A DNA stretch of 64,000 bases from the NCBI GenBank assembly GCA_027487945.1, contig JAIYCQ010000015.1:59388-123387 (forward strand), written 5' to 3'. The notes under the pieces are model-generated. The model saw nothing but the letters and a program-made list of their open reading frames with translations. It was not told where the DNA came from and ran no database searches. The stretch comes from Caulobacteraceae bacterium (GTDB lineage Bacteria; Pseudomonadota; Alphaproteobacteria; Caulobacterales; Caulobacteraceae). Made by a program: the position numbers and the translations under genes. Below are positions 34,105-42,822 of the stretch, piece by piece (the first letter of the stretch is position 1; the number at the start of each line of letters is the position of its first letter).

Positions 34105-35391
34105 TCAGGCGAAGCTGTAACGGATCGGCAGATGCTTGGGCCCGGAGACGAAGCTGCCGGCGCTCAGTTTCGGCTCTCCGGCGAACTCCAGCGACTTGAG
34201 GCGCGGTAGAAGTTCCTCGAACAGGATCCGCATCTCCATCTTGGCCAGATGCTGGCCCAGGCACAGGTGGGCGCCGTAGCCGAAGGCCAGGTGCTTGTTG
34301 GGGCTGCGGTCGATCCGGAAGGCGTCCGGATCCTCGAACACGGCCTCGTCGCGGTTGCCGGACGGATAGGCCAGCCACAGCCACTCGCCCTTCTCGATCC
34401 GGTGGCCGCCGACCTCGGCGTCGGCCGTGGCCGAGCGCATGAAGTGCTTCACCGGCGTCATCCAGCGGATCGACTCGTCGACCAGCCCGCCGATCAGTGA
34501 CGGGTCGGCCTTGACCTTGGCGAACTCGCCAGGGCTTTCGCACAGGCCCCAGATCGCCCCCGCCGTTGAGGAGGAGGTGGTGTCGTGGCCGGCGGTGGCG
34601 ACGATCACATAGTAGCTCATCGCCTCGAAGTCGTTGATCGGCTCACCGTCCAGCTTGCCGTTGGCGATCACGCTGGCCACGTCGTCGCGCGGGTTGGCCT
34701 TGCGGTCGTCGGTGATCGCCTTGAAGTACATGAAGAAGTCGGCGATCACGCCCTGCAGCGCAGCCATCGCCTCCGGTCCCTGCAGGTTCTCCTTGCCGCC
34801 CGAGCGGCTGAGCTCGGGGTCCTGGGCCCCGAACAGCTCCTGGGTCAGCTTCAGCATGCGCGGCTCGTCCTCCGGCGGCACGCCGAGGATCTCCATGATC
34901 ACGCGCAGCGGATAGTAGAGGGCGATCTCGTTGACGAAGTCGCATTCGCCGCCCAGCGCCGCCATGCGGTCGACGTGCTCGCGCGCGATCTGGCGGATGC
35001 GGTCCTCCAGCTTGCGGATGTTCTGCGGCAGGAACCACGACTGGGTCATGATCCGGTACTTGGGGTGGTCCGGCGCATCCATCTGGACGAGGGTCCGGAC
35101 CAGGTGCGGGCTGCCGCCGGTCATCTGGCGCACCAGCCGGTCGCCTTCCAGCGTGGTGAAGGTCGAGGCCAGGTCGCCGGAGTGGAACAGGTCGTTCTGC
35201 CGGCTGATCTCGAGGATGTCGGCGTGCCGGGTCACGATCCGGAACGGGGCGACCCCTTCCAGTTCGGCCCGCCCCATCGGGTTGTTGGCGCGCAGCCAGC
35301 GGAAGGCGTCATGGACGCTGTTGTCCGCGTAAGCCTTGGGGTCGATCGCCTGGAATGCGATCTCGTCGGGAATGCGATCTGCGCCGCTCAT
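34105..35391 (-). CDS. Cytochrome P450
   Basis: A 428-residue soluble bacterial P450 mono-oxygenase. The I-helix oxygen motif is TAGHDTTSSS, the ExxR pair is in DESIRWMTPVKHF, and the heme loop is FGYGAHLCLGQHLA with ligand C377. Length and opening (DEIAFQAIDPKAYADNS) fit the CYP families of Sphingomonads and Caulobacters that act on terpenoids, steroids or fatty acids; the substrate is not evident. ATG 35391 starts the conserved part. No ferredoxin or reductase gene is adjacent. Confidence 0.93.
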   Translation of the reverse strand: MSGADRIPDEIAFQAIDPKAYADNSVHDAFRWLRANNPMGRAELEGVAPFRIVTRHADILEISRQNDLFHSGDLASTFTTLEGDRLVRQMTGGSPHLVRTLVQMDAPDHPKYRIMTQSWFLPQNIRKLEDRIRQIAREHVDRMAALGGECDFVNEIALYYPLRVIMEILGVPPEDEPRMLKLTQELFGAQDPELSRSGGKENLQGPEAMAALQGVIADFFMYFKAITDDRKANPRDDVASVIANGKLDGEPINDFEAMSYYVIVATAGHDTTSSSTAGAIWGLCESPGEFAKVKADPSLIGGLVDESIRWMTPVKHFMRSATADAEVGGHRIEKGEWLWLAYPSGNRDEAVFEDPDAFRIDRSPNKHLAFGYGAHLCLGQHLAKMEMRILFEELLPRLKSLEFAGEPKLSAGSFVSGPKHLPIRYSFA

Positions 35392-35517
35392 CGGGTGTCT
35401 CCTGCCTGGGCGCAGGATGCCGTCGTGACGCGGCGGAAGCAAAGGCCGGACGAGCGGGTGTTCTCCTCTGCGCCCCGGCTCGCGGCGGCGGAGATCGCCG
35501 CCGGTATGTCGCCCCCC

Positions 35518-36345
35518 CTACGCAGCGGCCCTGAACGAGGGGTTGCGGGCGAAAAGACCCATACGATCGCTGACCGGCCGGAACGCGTCGGTCAGATCCT
35601 GCGGGGAGACCTCCGTGTCCAGCATCAGGAAGCCGTCGGCGGGCAGGGCGGCGGCCAGGCTCTCCAGGATCCGGCGGCGGATGCCGTCGTCCAGGGCGGT
35701 CAGCACATGGCGGGCCAGGATGACGTCGAACCGCCCGACGGCCGACAGGTCGGCGGCCAGGTTGATGCGCCGCCAGCGCACCCGCTGGCGGATGCGGGGC
35801 GATAGCTGCCAGTTGTCCTCGATCTTGTCGAAGTGGCGCACCAGCTGCCGGATCGGCAGGCCGCGCTGGACCTCGAACTGGGTGTAGAGGCCGGACTGCG
35901 CCTTCTCCAGGCACCGCTCGGCGATGTCCGAGCCGTAGATGTCGATCCGGGCGCCGGGCTCGAGCCCCTGTGCTTCCTCGGCGATCATGGCGACGGAATA
36001 GGCCTCCTGGCCGGTCGCGCAGGCGGCGCTCCAGATGCGGATCGGCTCGGGCCCGCGCATCCGCGTCAGGGTGGGCAGGATGTCGTCGCGCAGCTGGTCG
36101 AATGCGGCCCGGTCGCGGAAGAAGGCCGTCTCGTTCAGGGTCATGGCCTCGACCAGCGCCCAGATCAGCGGCTCCTCGCGGCGCAGCTTCAGCCCCGCGA
36201 TCAGGTCCTCGACGCTGTTGTAGCCCTCGCGCCGGGCCAGCGGCGCCAGCCGGCTCTCCATCAGATAGGTCTTCGTCGGGTCGATCTTGAGACCTGCCCG
36301 CGCCTTGCACAGCGCGACGACCAGCTGGATGTCCTCGGGGCTCAT
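35518..36345 (-). CDS. CheR-type protein-glutamate methyltransferase
   Basis: A 275-residue SAM-dependent methyltransferase with the CheR N-terminal helical domain (1-75) and the SAM-binding motif IWSAACATGQEAYSVAM (near 105), the YGSDIAERCLEKAQ motif and FDVILARHVLTALDD. It methylates glutamates on chemoreceptors or acts on another target. ATG 36345 shares a base with the stop of the CheY-like gene (TGATG). In Caulobacter a CheR and a CheY sit beside chpT in the same order. Confidence 0.9.
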   Translation of the reverse strand: MSPEDIQLVVALCKARAGLKIDPTKTYLMESRLAPLARREGYNSVEDLIAGLKLRREEPLIWALVEAMTLNETAFFRDRAAFDQLRDDILPTLTRMRGPEPIRIWSAACATGQEAYSVAMIAEEAQGLEPGARIDIYGSDIAERCLEKAQSGLYTQFEVQRGLPIRQLVRHFDKIEDNWQLSPRIRQRVRWRRINLAADLSAVGRFDVILARHVLTALDDGIRRRILESLAAALPADGFLMLDTEVSPQDLTDAFRPVSDRMGLFARNPSFRAAA

Positions 36346-36710
36346 CAGGTCAGGCCCGCCATCTCGAACTTGGCGGCGATGATGTCGCCGTCGAAGGGCT
36401 TCATGATGTACTCCGTCGCGCCTGCGGCCAGGGCCTCGCGGATGCGGTCCGGGTGGCTCTCGACGGTGCAGAAGACGACCCTGGGCTCCTCGCCGCCGGG
36501 CTCCGCCCGCAGGGTGCGCAGGAACTCCAGCCCGTTCATCACCGGCATGTTCCAGTCGAGCAGGATGACGTCGGGCATGGCCGCGCGGCACCAGGCGAGC
36601 GCCTCCAGCCCGTCGGACGCCTCGGCGATCTCGTAGCCGAGGTCCTCCAGGATGCGGCGGGCCACCTTGCGGATCACCCGGCTGTCATCGACCAGCAGAC
36701 AGGTCTTCAA
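36345..36710 (-). CDS. Single-domain CheY-like response regulator
   Basis: A 121-residue receiver: acidic pair in LLVDDSR, phospho-Asp D52 in VILLDWNMPVMNG, and conserved Thr and Lys in FCTVESH and IMKPFDG. There is no output domain, so it works by protein contact, probably in chemotaxis or flagellar/pilus control. The start is TTG 36710, with AAGGAG 9 bases upstream; no ATG is available in the right place. Coupled to the CheR gene downstream and 86 bp after chpT. Confidence 0.9.
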   Translation of the reverse strand: MKTCLLVDDSRVIRKVARRILEDLGYEIAEASDGLEALAWCRAAMPDVILLDWNMPVMNGLEFLRTLRAEPGGEEPRVVFCTVESHPDRIREALAAGATEYIMKPFDGDIIAAKFEMAGLT

Positions 36711-36796
36711 GACGGAACGCTCCTTCCCCAACGCTCCGTTTTCACCCGCGCGGGTTAACGGCCCGTGTTGGCCCGTCGAGAACGGTCGCCAATCGC

Positions 36797-37513
36797 TCAG
36801 CCGGCCGGAACCACCGCCGCCAGCGTCACCCGGTCCTCGCCGGTCTCGGCGGCCAGCTGACCGCCGACGCCCTTGACGATCAGCCACAGGTAATAGGCCT
36901 GCACCCAGGCGCCGCCGACCGCGTCGCCGCGCTCCTGGCCCTGCAGGCCGCGCAGCACCTCGGGCTTCAGCCGGCCGCGCGGGCCGTTCGCCTCGATGCT
37001 GATCGCCACCCTGCCGTCGGCCTCGACCGCCCGCAGCGTCGCCGTCCCGCCCATCGGCAGGGCGCCGGCCGCGATCTGCGCCAGGTTCAGGATCACCCGC
37101 GCCGCCGGCTTGTTCAGCCCGGCCGGCTCGACCTTCCAGTCCAGCTCCGGCCGCACATGGGCGAAGACGCCCTTCGCCAGGCTCTCCAGCTCGCGGGCGT
37201 CGAAGGTCTCGGCCGTCGAGGAGGCGCCGAACGCCACCCGGGCGAACTGCAGCATGTCGGCCAGCTTGCGGGCGCTCTGGGTGATCAGGCCCATGGCGTC
37301 CTCGCGCATGTCCTGGGCCGTCGGGTCCTCGAGCAGGTCCAGCCCCGAGACGATGGCGCTCGCCGGGCTGATGAAGTCGTGGCACAGCCGCGCCGCGATC
37401 TGGGCGGCCAGTTCGGCGGCGTCCGGCACGAAGGGCGCGGGCGCAGGCTCGGCAGCGGCGTCGGGCGCCGTCTCCGGCGCGTCTGGGGCGGGGGTGTCGG
37501 TCGGATCGCTCAT
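36797..37513 (-). CDS. chpT: Histidine phosphotransferase ChpT
   Basis: A 238-residue dimeric phosphotransferase that in Caulobacter carries phosphate from the CckA hybrid kinase to CtrA and CpdR. Acidic/proline-rich N-terminus (1-30), then the phospho-acceptor helix ARLCHDFISPASAIVSGLDL with H45, and a degenerate HATPase-like domain that no longer binds ATP. ATG 37513 starts a typical MSDPTD opening; the TTG further upstream is not needed. Adjacent cheY and cheR match the Caulobacter gene order, which supports the call. Confidence 0.9.
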   Translation of the reverse strand: MSDPTDTPAPDAPETAPDAAAEPAPAPFVPDAAELAAQIAARLCHDFISPASAIVSGLDLLEDPTAQDMREDAMGLITQSARKLADMLQFARVAFGASSTAETFDARELESLAKGVFAHVRPELDWKVEPAGLNKPAARVILNLAQIAAGALPMGGTATLRAVEADGRVAISIEANGPRGRLKPEVLRGLQGQERGDAVGGAWVQAYYLWLIVKGVGGQLAAETGEDRVTLAAVVPAG

Positions 37514-37578
37514 CGGGGCGGACGTTGCCCTGATTTGAGCCGTTGGCAAACGGGGCCGCGCCCCCTACGGAGGTCGCC

Positions 37579-37764
37579 ATGACCGCCTTCCTCGAACCGG
37601 GCGCCCTGGTGCGCCATCCGGATCGACCGGACTGGGGCCTGGGGCAGGTGCAGTCGGTGGTCGGCGCCCGCGTCACCGTCGACTTCGAGGAGGCCGGCAA
37701 ACAGACCATCGACACGACGGTCGTGCGGCTGGTCTTCGTGGCCGACGATCCGCGCGACCGTTGA
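37579..37764 (+). CDS. DUF3553 domain protein
   Basis: A 61-residue protein, MTAFLEPGALVRHPDRPDWG followed by LGQVQSVVGARVTVDFEEAG, matching the small beta-rich DUF3553 fold with HPDRPDWGLGQVQS; this resembles a CarD/TRCF-like or SH3-like interaction module. Function unknown. ATGs upstream are absent; a strong ACGGAGG lies 5 bases before ATG 37579. Its stop overlaps the frame start of the CysQ-like gene, so the two may be co-transcribed. Confidence 0.85.
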   Translation: MTAFLEPGALVRHPDRPDWGLGQVQSVVGARVTVDFEEAGKQTIDTTVVRLVFVADDPRDR

Positions 37765-37796
37765 CGCGCCGACAGGGCAGTATGGGAACGAGTGGA

Positions 37797-38570
37797 ATGA
37801 GCGACGACGCCGACATCGGCCGCATCCTGGCCGACATCGTGGAAGAGGCCGGCCGGGTGATCATGCCCTACTGGTCGCACGGTGGAACCGTCGCCCACAC
37901 CAGCAAGGCCGACTCCAGCCCGGTGACCGAGGCCGACCAGGCCGGCGAGCGGCTGATCCTCGCCCGGCTCAAGAAACACTTCCCCGACATTCCGGTGATC
38001 GCCGAGGAACAGGCGGCCGAGTTCGGCACGCCGGACGCCATCGGCCCGCGCTTCTTCCTCGTCGACCCGGTGGACGGCACCAAGGCCTTCATGAAGGGCG
38101 ATCCGAACTTCACGGTGAACATCGGCCTGATCCAGGATCGCTGGCCGGTCGCCGGCGCCGTCTGCGCCCCGGCCAGCGACGAGACCTGGTTCACCATGGC
38201 CTCCGGAGCGATGAAGCGGAGGAGCGGCGGGGCCGAGGCGCGGGTGCAGGTGCGCCCCTGGCCGAAGGGCGAGGCCGTCTGCCTGATCAGCCACACCATG
38301 AAGCCGGAGACCGTCGACAGGCTGGCCGCCGAATACGGCTTTGACCTGCGCCTGGCGCTCGACAGCTCGATCAAGTTCTGCCGCATCGCCGACGGCACGG
38401 CGGACATCTATCCCCGCCACGGCCCGACCAGCGAATGGGACATCGCCGCCGCCCATGCCGTGCTGGAAGCCGCCGGCGGCAGCGTGCGCGGCTACGAGGA
38501 CGCGCCGTTCGCGTACGGCAAGGCCGACAAGCGCTTCCTCAACGAGTGGTTCGTGGCGCGCGGCGGCTAG
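37797..38570 (+). CDS. Inositol-monophosphatase-family phosphatase, CysQ or HisN-like
   Basis: A 257-residue Mg-dependent, lithium-sensitive-type phosphatase. Metal motifs: VIAEEQAAEF, DPVDGTKAFMKG and TSEWDIAAAHAVLEAAGG; KADSSPVTEAD near the N-terminus is typical of the family. The close relatives are CysQ (3',5'-bisphosphate nucleotidase) and HisN (histidinol-phosphate phosphatase); the sequence does not separate them. Possible starts are TTG 37761, ATG 37782 and ATG 37797; the last is chosen as the simplest opening of the fold. Coupled to the DUF3553 gene. Confidence 0.85.
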   Translation: MSDDADIGRILADIVEEAGRVIMPYWSHGGTVAHTSKADSSPVTEADQAGERLILARLKKHFPDIPVIAEEQAAEFGTPDAIGPRFFLVDPVDGTKAFMKGDPNFTVNIGLIQDRWPVAGAVCAPASDETWFTMASGAMKRRSGGAEARVQVRPWPKGEAVCLISHTMKPETVDRLAAEYGFDLRLALDSSIKFCRIADGTADIYPRHGPTSEWDIAAAHAVLEAAGGSVRGYEDAPFAYGKADKRFLNEWFVARGG

Positions 38571-39184
38571 GCCGACACTGAAGCGATTGCTGAAGTCTGT
38601 CCCGAGTTTCTCGCCGCACCTGTGACGGGCGGGCGCGGTCGCTCCAATGGCAATGGCGATAGGGGAACAGATCGCGTTGGCGCGCGGTCGGACGCACGAT
38701 GATAATCGTGCCCACGGCGACCGCCCCGCTGTCACGATCCGCTTGGAGCCATGCGCCACAAGGGTTGGCGCGGCATGTCTATGGGCGTCGCCCTGATCCA
38801 TGGACCCAGTCTGAACCCTCCCGGGACCAGGGGGATCGATTCCGTCGGCGGTCGGGCGCGGGAAGGGGCCGATTGTCGCCAGATGTCCCGCCTTGTCTCC
38901 GGAGTATAGGTCTCCAGAGTCTCGCTTCTTGGCTCCTTGCGGACTGTGAGGTCCGCGACGGCGAACCTTTCCCCCCTCCAGGGGGAAGGATCCCAAACGT
39001 CGGCGCAACTTCCTTCGGGACGGGAGCAACCCTTCGATCTCATGGATGTCAGCGTGCCGGCCGGGTCAGGTCAGTCCGCCGACGTGGGCCCTGCGGGCCC
39101 ATCGCCTTCGGCGACGCGAAGCGCCCTTGAGTGACCTGATCCGACCGGCGATCGTCTCGCCATGAGATGAAGGGCGGGGTGAGG
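38571..39184. other. 614-bp non-coding region with several inverted repeats
   Basis: No convincing gene is seen on either strand; open frames here are short, arginine-rich and lack start signals. The region holds a GCACGAT-GATA-ATCGTGC hairpin (38694-38711), a TTCCCCC-CTCCA-GGGGGAA hairpin (38969-38987) and a large multi-branched inverted repeat (39056-39149). It lies between the CysQ-like gene and the small gene ending at 39185, and is the longest intergenic region in the window. Confidence 0.7.
39056..39149. repeat. Large inverted repeat with internal hairpins (MITE-like or structured RNA)
   Basis: The outer arms 39056-39073 and 39132-39149 pair over 18 bp with one mismatch and one G-T pair (CGGGTCAGGTCA against TGACCTGATCCG plus a GCCGG/CCGGC extension). 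Inside are TGGGCCC-TGC-GGGCCCA (39085-39101), TCGCC-TTC-GGCGA (39102-39114) and CGC-GAA-GCG (39115-39123), giving a cloverleaf-like fold. It contains no recognisable tRNA T-loop or anticodon arm. Confidence 0.6.
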
Positions 39185-39514
39185 CTAGATGGCTCTTAAC
39201 TCGGCGCACACGCCGTCAAAGAGTTCGAAGAACCGCCGTTCCAATTCCGGCTTTGAGAGGTCGAAGGCCGCCAAGGTCTTTGGCAGCCCCAACTCGGCAG
39301 CAAGTTTCCGGCCTTGCTCATGAAAGGTCGCATCGACGTCTGTGGCGGTGTCGAGGTCGCCAGCATTCCTCATCCCGTAGTCCGCCACCCACAGACAGTA
39401 GATGAGTTGCTCATACGCCGACAGCGATGAGACCCCACCACTGGCCACCTTGTCGATCACGTCGTGACCGGTCTCGATGAGCCACGTCTCATTGTCATCA
39501 GCGTGTCGGGTCAC
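39185..39514 (-). CDS. Small orphan protein after dapB
   Basis: A 109-residue acidic, mostly helical protein (MTRHADDNETWLIETGHDV, then SLSAYEQLIYCLWVADYGMRNAGDLDTATD). The phrasing AYEQLIYCLW-ADYGMRNAGDL resembles DUF4375/immunity-type proteins, but I cannot assign it to a family. The start is GTG 39514, 2 bp past the dapB stop, which fits a dapB operon. Its AT content and codon use are less extreme than those of its neighbours, and a large inverted repeat lies just downstream, so recent transfer is possible. Confidence 0.6.
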   Translation of the reverse strand: MTRHADDNETWLIETGHDVIDKVASGGVSSLSAYEQLIYCLWVADYGMRNAGDLDTATDVDATFHEQGRKLAAELGLPKTLAAFDLSKPELERRFFELFDGVCAELRAI

Positions 39515-39516
39515 GC

Positions 39517-40311
39517 CTACCGCCCCAACCCCAGCACATCCTGCATATCGAACGCCCCGGCCTTGCGCCCGGCCGCCCACTTCGCCGCGACCAGCGCGCC
39601 GCGCGCGAACAGGCCCCGGTCCCTCGCCGAGTGGCTGAAGGTCAGGATCTCTTCCTCGCTGGCGAAGGTGACGCTGTGCTCGCCGATGATGCCGCCGCCG
39701 CGCAGGACGGAGAAGCCGATCTCACCCTCGGGCCTCGGACCGTTCAGGCCGTGCCGCGCCGGCTGCAGCACGTCCGCCAGCGCCACGCCGCGCCCCTGCG
39801 CCGCCGCCTCGCCCAGCATCAGGGCGGTGCCCGAGGGGCTGTCGACCTTGCGGCGGTGGTGGGCCTCGAAGATCTCGATGTCGAAGTCGCGGGGGTCCAG
39901 GGCGGCGGCGGCCTGTCGGACCATGCCCATCAGCAGGTTCACGCCCAACGAGAAGTTGCCGGCCCGCACGATGGCGATGCGGCTGGCGGCCTCGTCGATG
40001 CGGCGGGTCTGGTCCTGCGAGAAGCCCGTCGAGCCGATGACCAGCGCCACGCCGCCGCGCCCGGCGGCCTTTTCGGCCAGGGCGACGGACGCCTCCGGCG
40101 TGGTGAAGTCGATGACCGCGTCGGCGAGGCTGAGCGCCTCGTCCAGGCTGACCAGCCCCTCGCCCTCGACGCCGGGCCGCTCGTAGCGGGCTGCGACCGT
40201 GACATCGTCCCGCCCCTCGCAGGCCGCGGCCACGGCGCGCCCCATCCGGCCGAGCGCGCCTGCGATGGCGATCTTGACGGGGGCGGGGTTGGGGGCGGTC
40301 TGGGTCATCAT
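39517..40311 (-). CDS. dapB: 4-hydroxy-tetrahydrodipicolinate reductase
   Basis: A 264-residue NAD(P)H enzyme of lysine and meso-diaminopimelate synthesis. Rossmann motif IAGALGRMGRAV at 15-26; the catalytic segment EIFEAHHRRKVDSPSGTALMLGEAAA includes the conserved His-His-Arg and the Lys of the KVDSPSGTA stretch. Two consecutive ATGs at 40311 and 40308 are possible starts. It lies upstream of a small orphan gene and downstream of bioB on the same strand. Confidence 0.95.
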   Translation of the reverse strand: MMTQTAPNPAPVKIAIAGALGRMGRAVAAACEGRDDVTVAARYERPGVEGEGLVSLDEALSLADAVIDFTTPEASVALAEKAAGRGGVALVIGSTGFSQDQTRRIDEAASRIAIVRAGNFSLGVNLLMGMVRQAAAALDPRDFDIEIFEAHHRRKVDSPSGTALMLGEAAAQGRGVALADVLQPARHGLNGPRPEGEIGFSVLRGGGIIGEHSVTFASEEEILTFSHSARDRGLFARGALVAAKWAAGRKAGAFDMQDVLGLGR

Positions 40312-40358
40312 CCTGCTCTAGCGCCCTTCCCCGGTCCCGTCATCCGCGCCGGCGGGAC

Positions 40359-41360
40359 TCAGGCTTCGGCGCGTTCGCCGAACGGCCGCAGGCCGAGGTC
40401 CTTCATCAGCAGGCTGTCCTCGTCCTGACCCGGCAGCGGGGTGGTCAGCAGCTTGCCGCCGACGAAGATCGAGTTGGCGCCCGCCAGGAAGCAGAGGGCC
40501 TGGGTCTCGCGGCTCATGTCGTCGCGTCCGGCCGACAGGCGGACCATGGATTTCGGGCAGACCAGCCGCGCCACGGCGACGGTGCGCACGAACTCGATCG
40601 GGTCGATCTCGCCCTCGCGCCGGATGCGGTCGCCCAGCGGCGTTCCGGCCACCGGCACCAGGGCGTTGACCGGCAGGCTGTCGGGATGGACCGGCAGCGT
40701 GGCCAGCTGGTGCAGGAAGCTGGCCCGGTCGGCGCGGCTCTCGCCCATGCCGACGATGCCGCCGCAGCAGGTGGAGATGCCCGCGTCCCGCACATGCTGC
40801 AGCGTCTCGAGCCGGTCGTCGTAGGTGCGGGTGGTGACGACGGTGTCGTAGTACTCCGGCGAGGTGTCGAGGTTGTGGTTGTAGTAGTCGAGCCCGGCGT
40901 CCTTCAGGGCCACCGCCTGCTCCGCCTTCAGCATGCCCAGGGTGACGCAGGTCTCCAGGCCCAGCGCCTTCACCTCGGTGATCATCCCGGCGACCTTCGG
41001 CAGGTCGCGGTCCTTCAGGTCGCGCCAGGCGGCGCCCATGCAGAACCGTTGCGCCCCGCCGGCCTTCGCGGCCTTCGCGGCGACCACCACGGTCTCCAGG
41101 TCCATCAGTTTTTCGGCCTTGAGGCCGGTGTTGAACGACGCCGACTGGCTGCAGTAGCCGCAGTTCTCGGCGCAGCCGCCGGTCTTGATCGACAGCAGCT
41201 GCGACAGCTGGATCTCGCTGGGATCGAACCAGCGGCGGTGCACCTGGGCGGCCTGGAAGACCAGCTCCATGAACGGCAGCGCGAACAGCGCCTCGACCTC
41301 CTCCCGCGTCCAGTCGTGGCGGGGCAGGGCCGGATCGGTGAAGCGGACGGGGGCGTTCAT
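40359..41360 (-). CDS. bioB: Biotin synthase
   Basis: A 333-residue radical SAM enzyme that inserts sulfur into dethiobiotin. The SAM cluster cysteines are C63, C67 and C70 in [15 protein letters not shown]; the [15 protein letters not shown] and GGIVGMGES motifs and the second-cluster Arg in [11 protein letters not shown] are present. ATG 41360 has GGAGAG upstream. It stands 47 bp from dapB; other biotin genes are not in the window. Confidence 0.96.
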   Translation of the reverse strand: MNAPVRFTDPALPRHDWTREEVEALFALPFMELVFQAAQVHRRWFDPSEIQLSQLLSIKTGGCAENCGYCSQSASFNTGLKAEKLMDLETVVVAAKAAKAGGAQRFCMGAAWRDLKDRDLPKVAGMITEVKALGLETCVTLGMLKAEQAVALKDAGLDYYNHNLDTSPEYYDTVVTTRTYDDRLETLQHVRDAGISTCCGGIVGMGESRADRASFLHQLATLPVHPDSLPVNALVPVAGTPLGDRIRREGEIDPIEFVRTVAVARLVCPKSMVRLSAGRDDMSRETQALCFLAGANSIFVGGKLLTTPLPGQDEDSLLMKDLGLRPFGERAEA

Positions 41361-41412
41361 GGGCGTCTCTCCTTGCGGTCGAGGCGCGCTCTAGCAGTCC
41401 CCACTTTGGGTG

Positions 41413-42735
41413 TCAGCCCTTCACGACCTTGCCGCCCTTCATCACGAAGCCGACCCGCTTGAGCACCGTGACATCGGTCAGCGGGTCGCCGTCGACGGCG
41501 ATCAGGTCGGCCTGCTTGCCGGCTTCCAGGCTGCCGATAATGTCGGACAGACCCAGCAGGTCCGCGGCGTTGACCGTGGCCGCCTTGATGGCGTCCATCG
41601 GGGTCAGGCCATACTTGACCAGCAGCTCGAACTCGTCGGCGTTACGGCCGTGCTTCGACACGCCGGCGTCGGTGCCGAAGGCGATGCGGACGCCGCGCGG
41701 GAAGGCCTTCTTCAGGGCGTCGCCGGTGATGCCGATGCGCCAGTCGATCTTGGCCCGCACCTCCGGCGAATAGGCGTTGGGGTCGCGGGCGATCCGCTCC
41801 AGGTAGCCGTTCACCGTCGACAGGCTGGGGACGTAGTAGGCCCGGGTCTTCAGCAGCAGCTGGATGGTCTCCTCGTCCATGAGGGTGCCGTGCTCGATGG
41901 AGTCGGCGCCATGGCGCAGGGCCAGCTTGATGCCGTCGGCGCCGTGGGCGTGGACGGCGACCTTCTTGCCGTAGAGGTGGGCGGTTTCGATCAGGGCCCT
42001 GGCCTCGTCGTCGAACATCTGGGCGCCAAGGCCCGCGCCGATGCGGCTGTTCACCCCGCCGGTGGTGGCGATCTTGATGACGTCGACGCCGCGCCCGACC
42101 TGCAGCCGCACGGCCTCGCGGCAGGACTCCGGCCCGTCGCAGACGTTGTCGTGCGGCATCTCGTCGGCCAGCGCGTCATTGAAGCCGAGCCGGCCGTCCA
42201 TATGACCCGAGGTGGTCGAGATGGCGCTGCCGGCGTCGATGATGCGCGGCCCGGTCATCCGGCCCATGGCGATGGCGTCGCGCAGGGCCAGGGTCACGCC
42301 GCCCCGGTCGCCGAGATTGCGCACTGTGGTGAAGCCGGCCTCCAGCGTCTTGCGGGCGTTCCAGGCGGCCTCGTAGGCGAAGTCGGCCTGGGAGTCGGTG
42401 ACCCCGGCCAGCTGGCCCTCGGCGCCGGCGCGGTCGGAGGTCAGGTGCACATGGCTGTCGATCAGGCCGGGCAGCACGAACCTGCCCGACAGGTCGATGA
42501 CCTTCGCGCCCGGGAACTCGGAGGCCGGCACGAAGCCGTCGCGCACCGCCTCGATGCGACCGCCGCGGATGATCAGGGTGGCGTTGCGGCGCGGGGCCTG
42601 GCCGGGCCGGTCGAGCAGCGTCCCGGCATGGACCAGGGTCACGTCTGACGGCGCCTGGCGGGCCGAGGCGGTCATGCCCATCAGGCCGGCGCAGGCCACG
42701 GCGGCGGCGGCCAGCAGGCCTCGTCTGATCATCAT
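41413..42735 (-). CDS. Exported metal-dependent amidohydrolase (imidazolonepropionase-like / Xaa-Pro dipeptidase type)
   Basis: A 440-residue periplasmic hydrolase with a signal peptide (about 1-25, LAAAAVACAGLMGMTASA). Metal ligands: HVHLTSD, the carbamylated Lys candidate in DVIKIATTGG, H in VAVHAHGADG, H in DSIEHGTLMD, and the catalytic Asp in FGTDAGVSKHG. The family includes carboxypeptidases and Xaa-Pro/Xaa-Lys dipeptidases acting on arginine- or proline-containing substrates. ATG 42735 follows GGGGAG; the frame is open far upstream, but a clear signal peptide starts here. Confidence 0.88.
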   Translation of the reverse strand: MMIRRGLLAAAAVACAGLMGMTASARQAPSDVTLVHAGTLLDRPGQAPRRNATLIIRGGRIEAVRDGFVPASEFPGAKVIDLSGRFVLPGLIDSHVHLTSDRAGAEGQLAGVTDSQADFAYEAAWNARKTLEAGFTTVRNLGDRGGVTLALRDAIAMGRMTGPRIIDAGSAISTTSGHMDGRLGFNDALADEMPHDNVCDGPESCREAVRLQVGRGVDVIKIATTGGVNSRIGAGLGAQMFDDEARALIETAHLYGKKVAVHAHGADGIKLALRHGADSIEHGTLMDEETIQLLLKTRAYYVPSLSTVNGYLERIARDPNAYSPEVRAKIDWRIGITGDALKKAFPRGVRIAFGTDAGVSKHGRNADEFELLVKYGLTPMDAIKAATVNAADLLGLSDIIGSLEAGKQADLIAVDGDPLTDVTVLKRVGFVMKGGKVVKG

Positions 42736-42822
42736 CGCAATGCTCCCCGTACAGAACCGAACCGCCAGCCTAGAGGCCCCGCGCGCTTGCGGGAAGCCGC
42801 CGAAGCGGGCGACATCGCCGCG

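Noticed and set aside
38815..38845. Possible tRNA T-loop (GGGATCGATTCC)
   Set aside because: The essential TTC of the T-loop is absent and no acceptor, D or anticodon arm can be folded around it.
36345..39029. One very long frame covering the CheY-like gene, chpT and the CysQ-like gene region
   Set aside because: Only the last 121 codons form a receiver; upstream it is antisense or out of frame to chpT, DUF3553 and the CysQ-like gene.
38699..39130. Open frames across the 0.6-kb gap after the CysQ-like gene
   Set aside because: No ribosome site, no hydrophobic or domain pattern, arginine/proline-rich translation, and the inverted repeats interrupt it.
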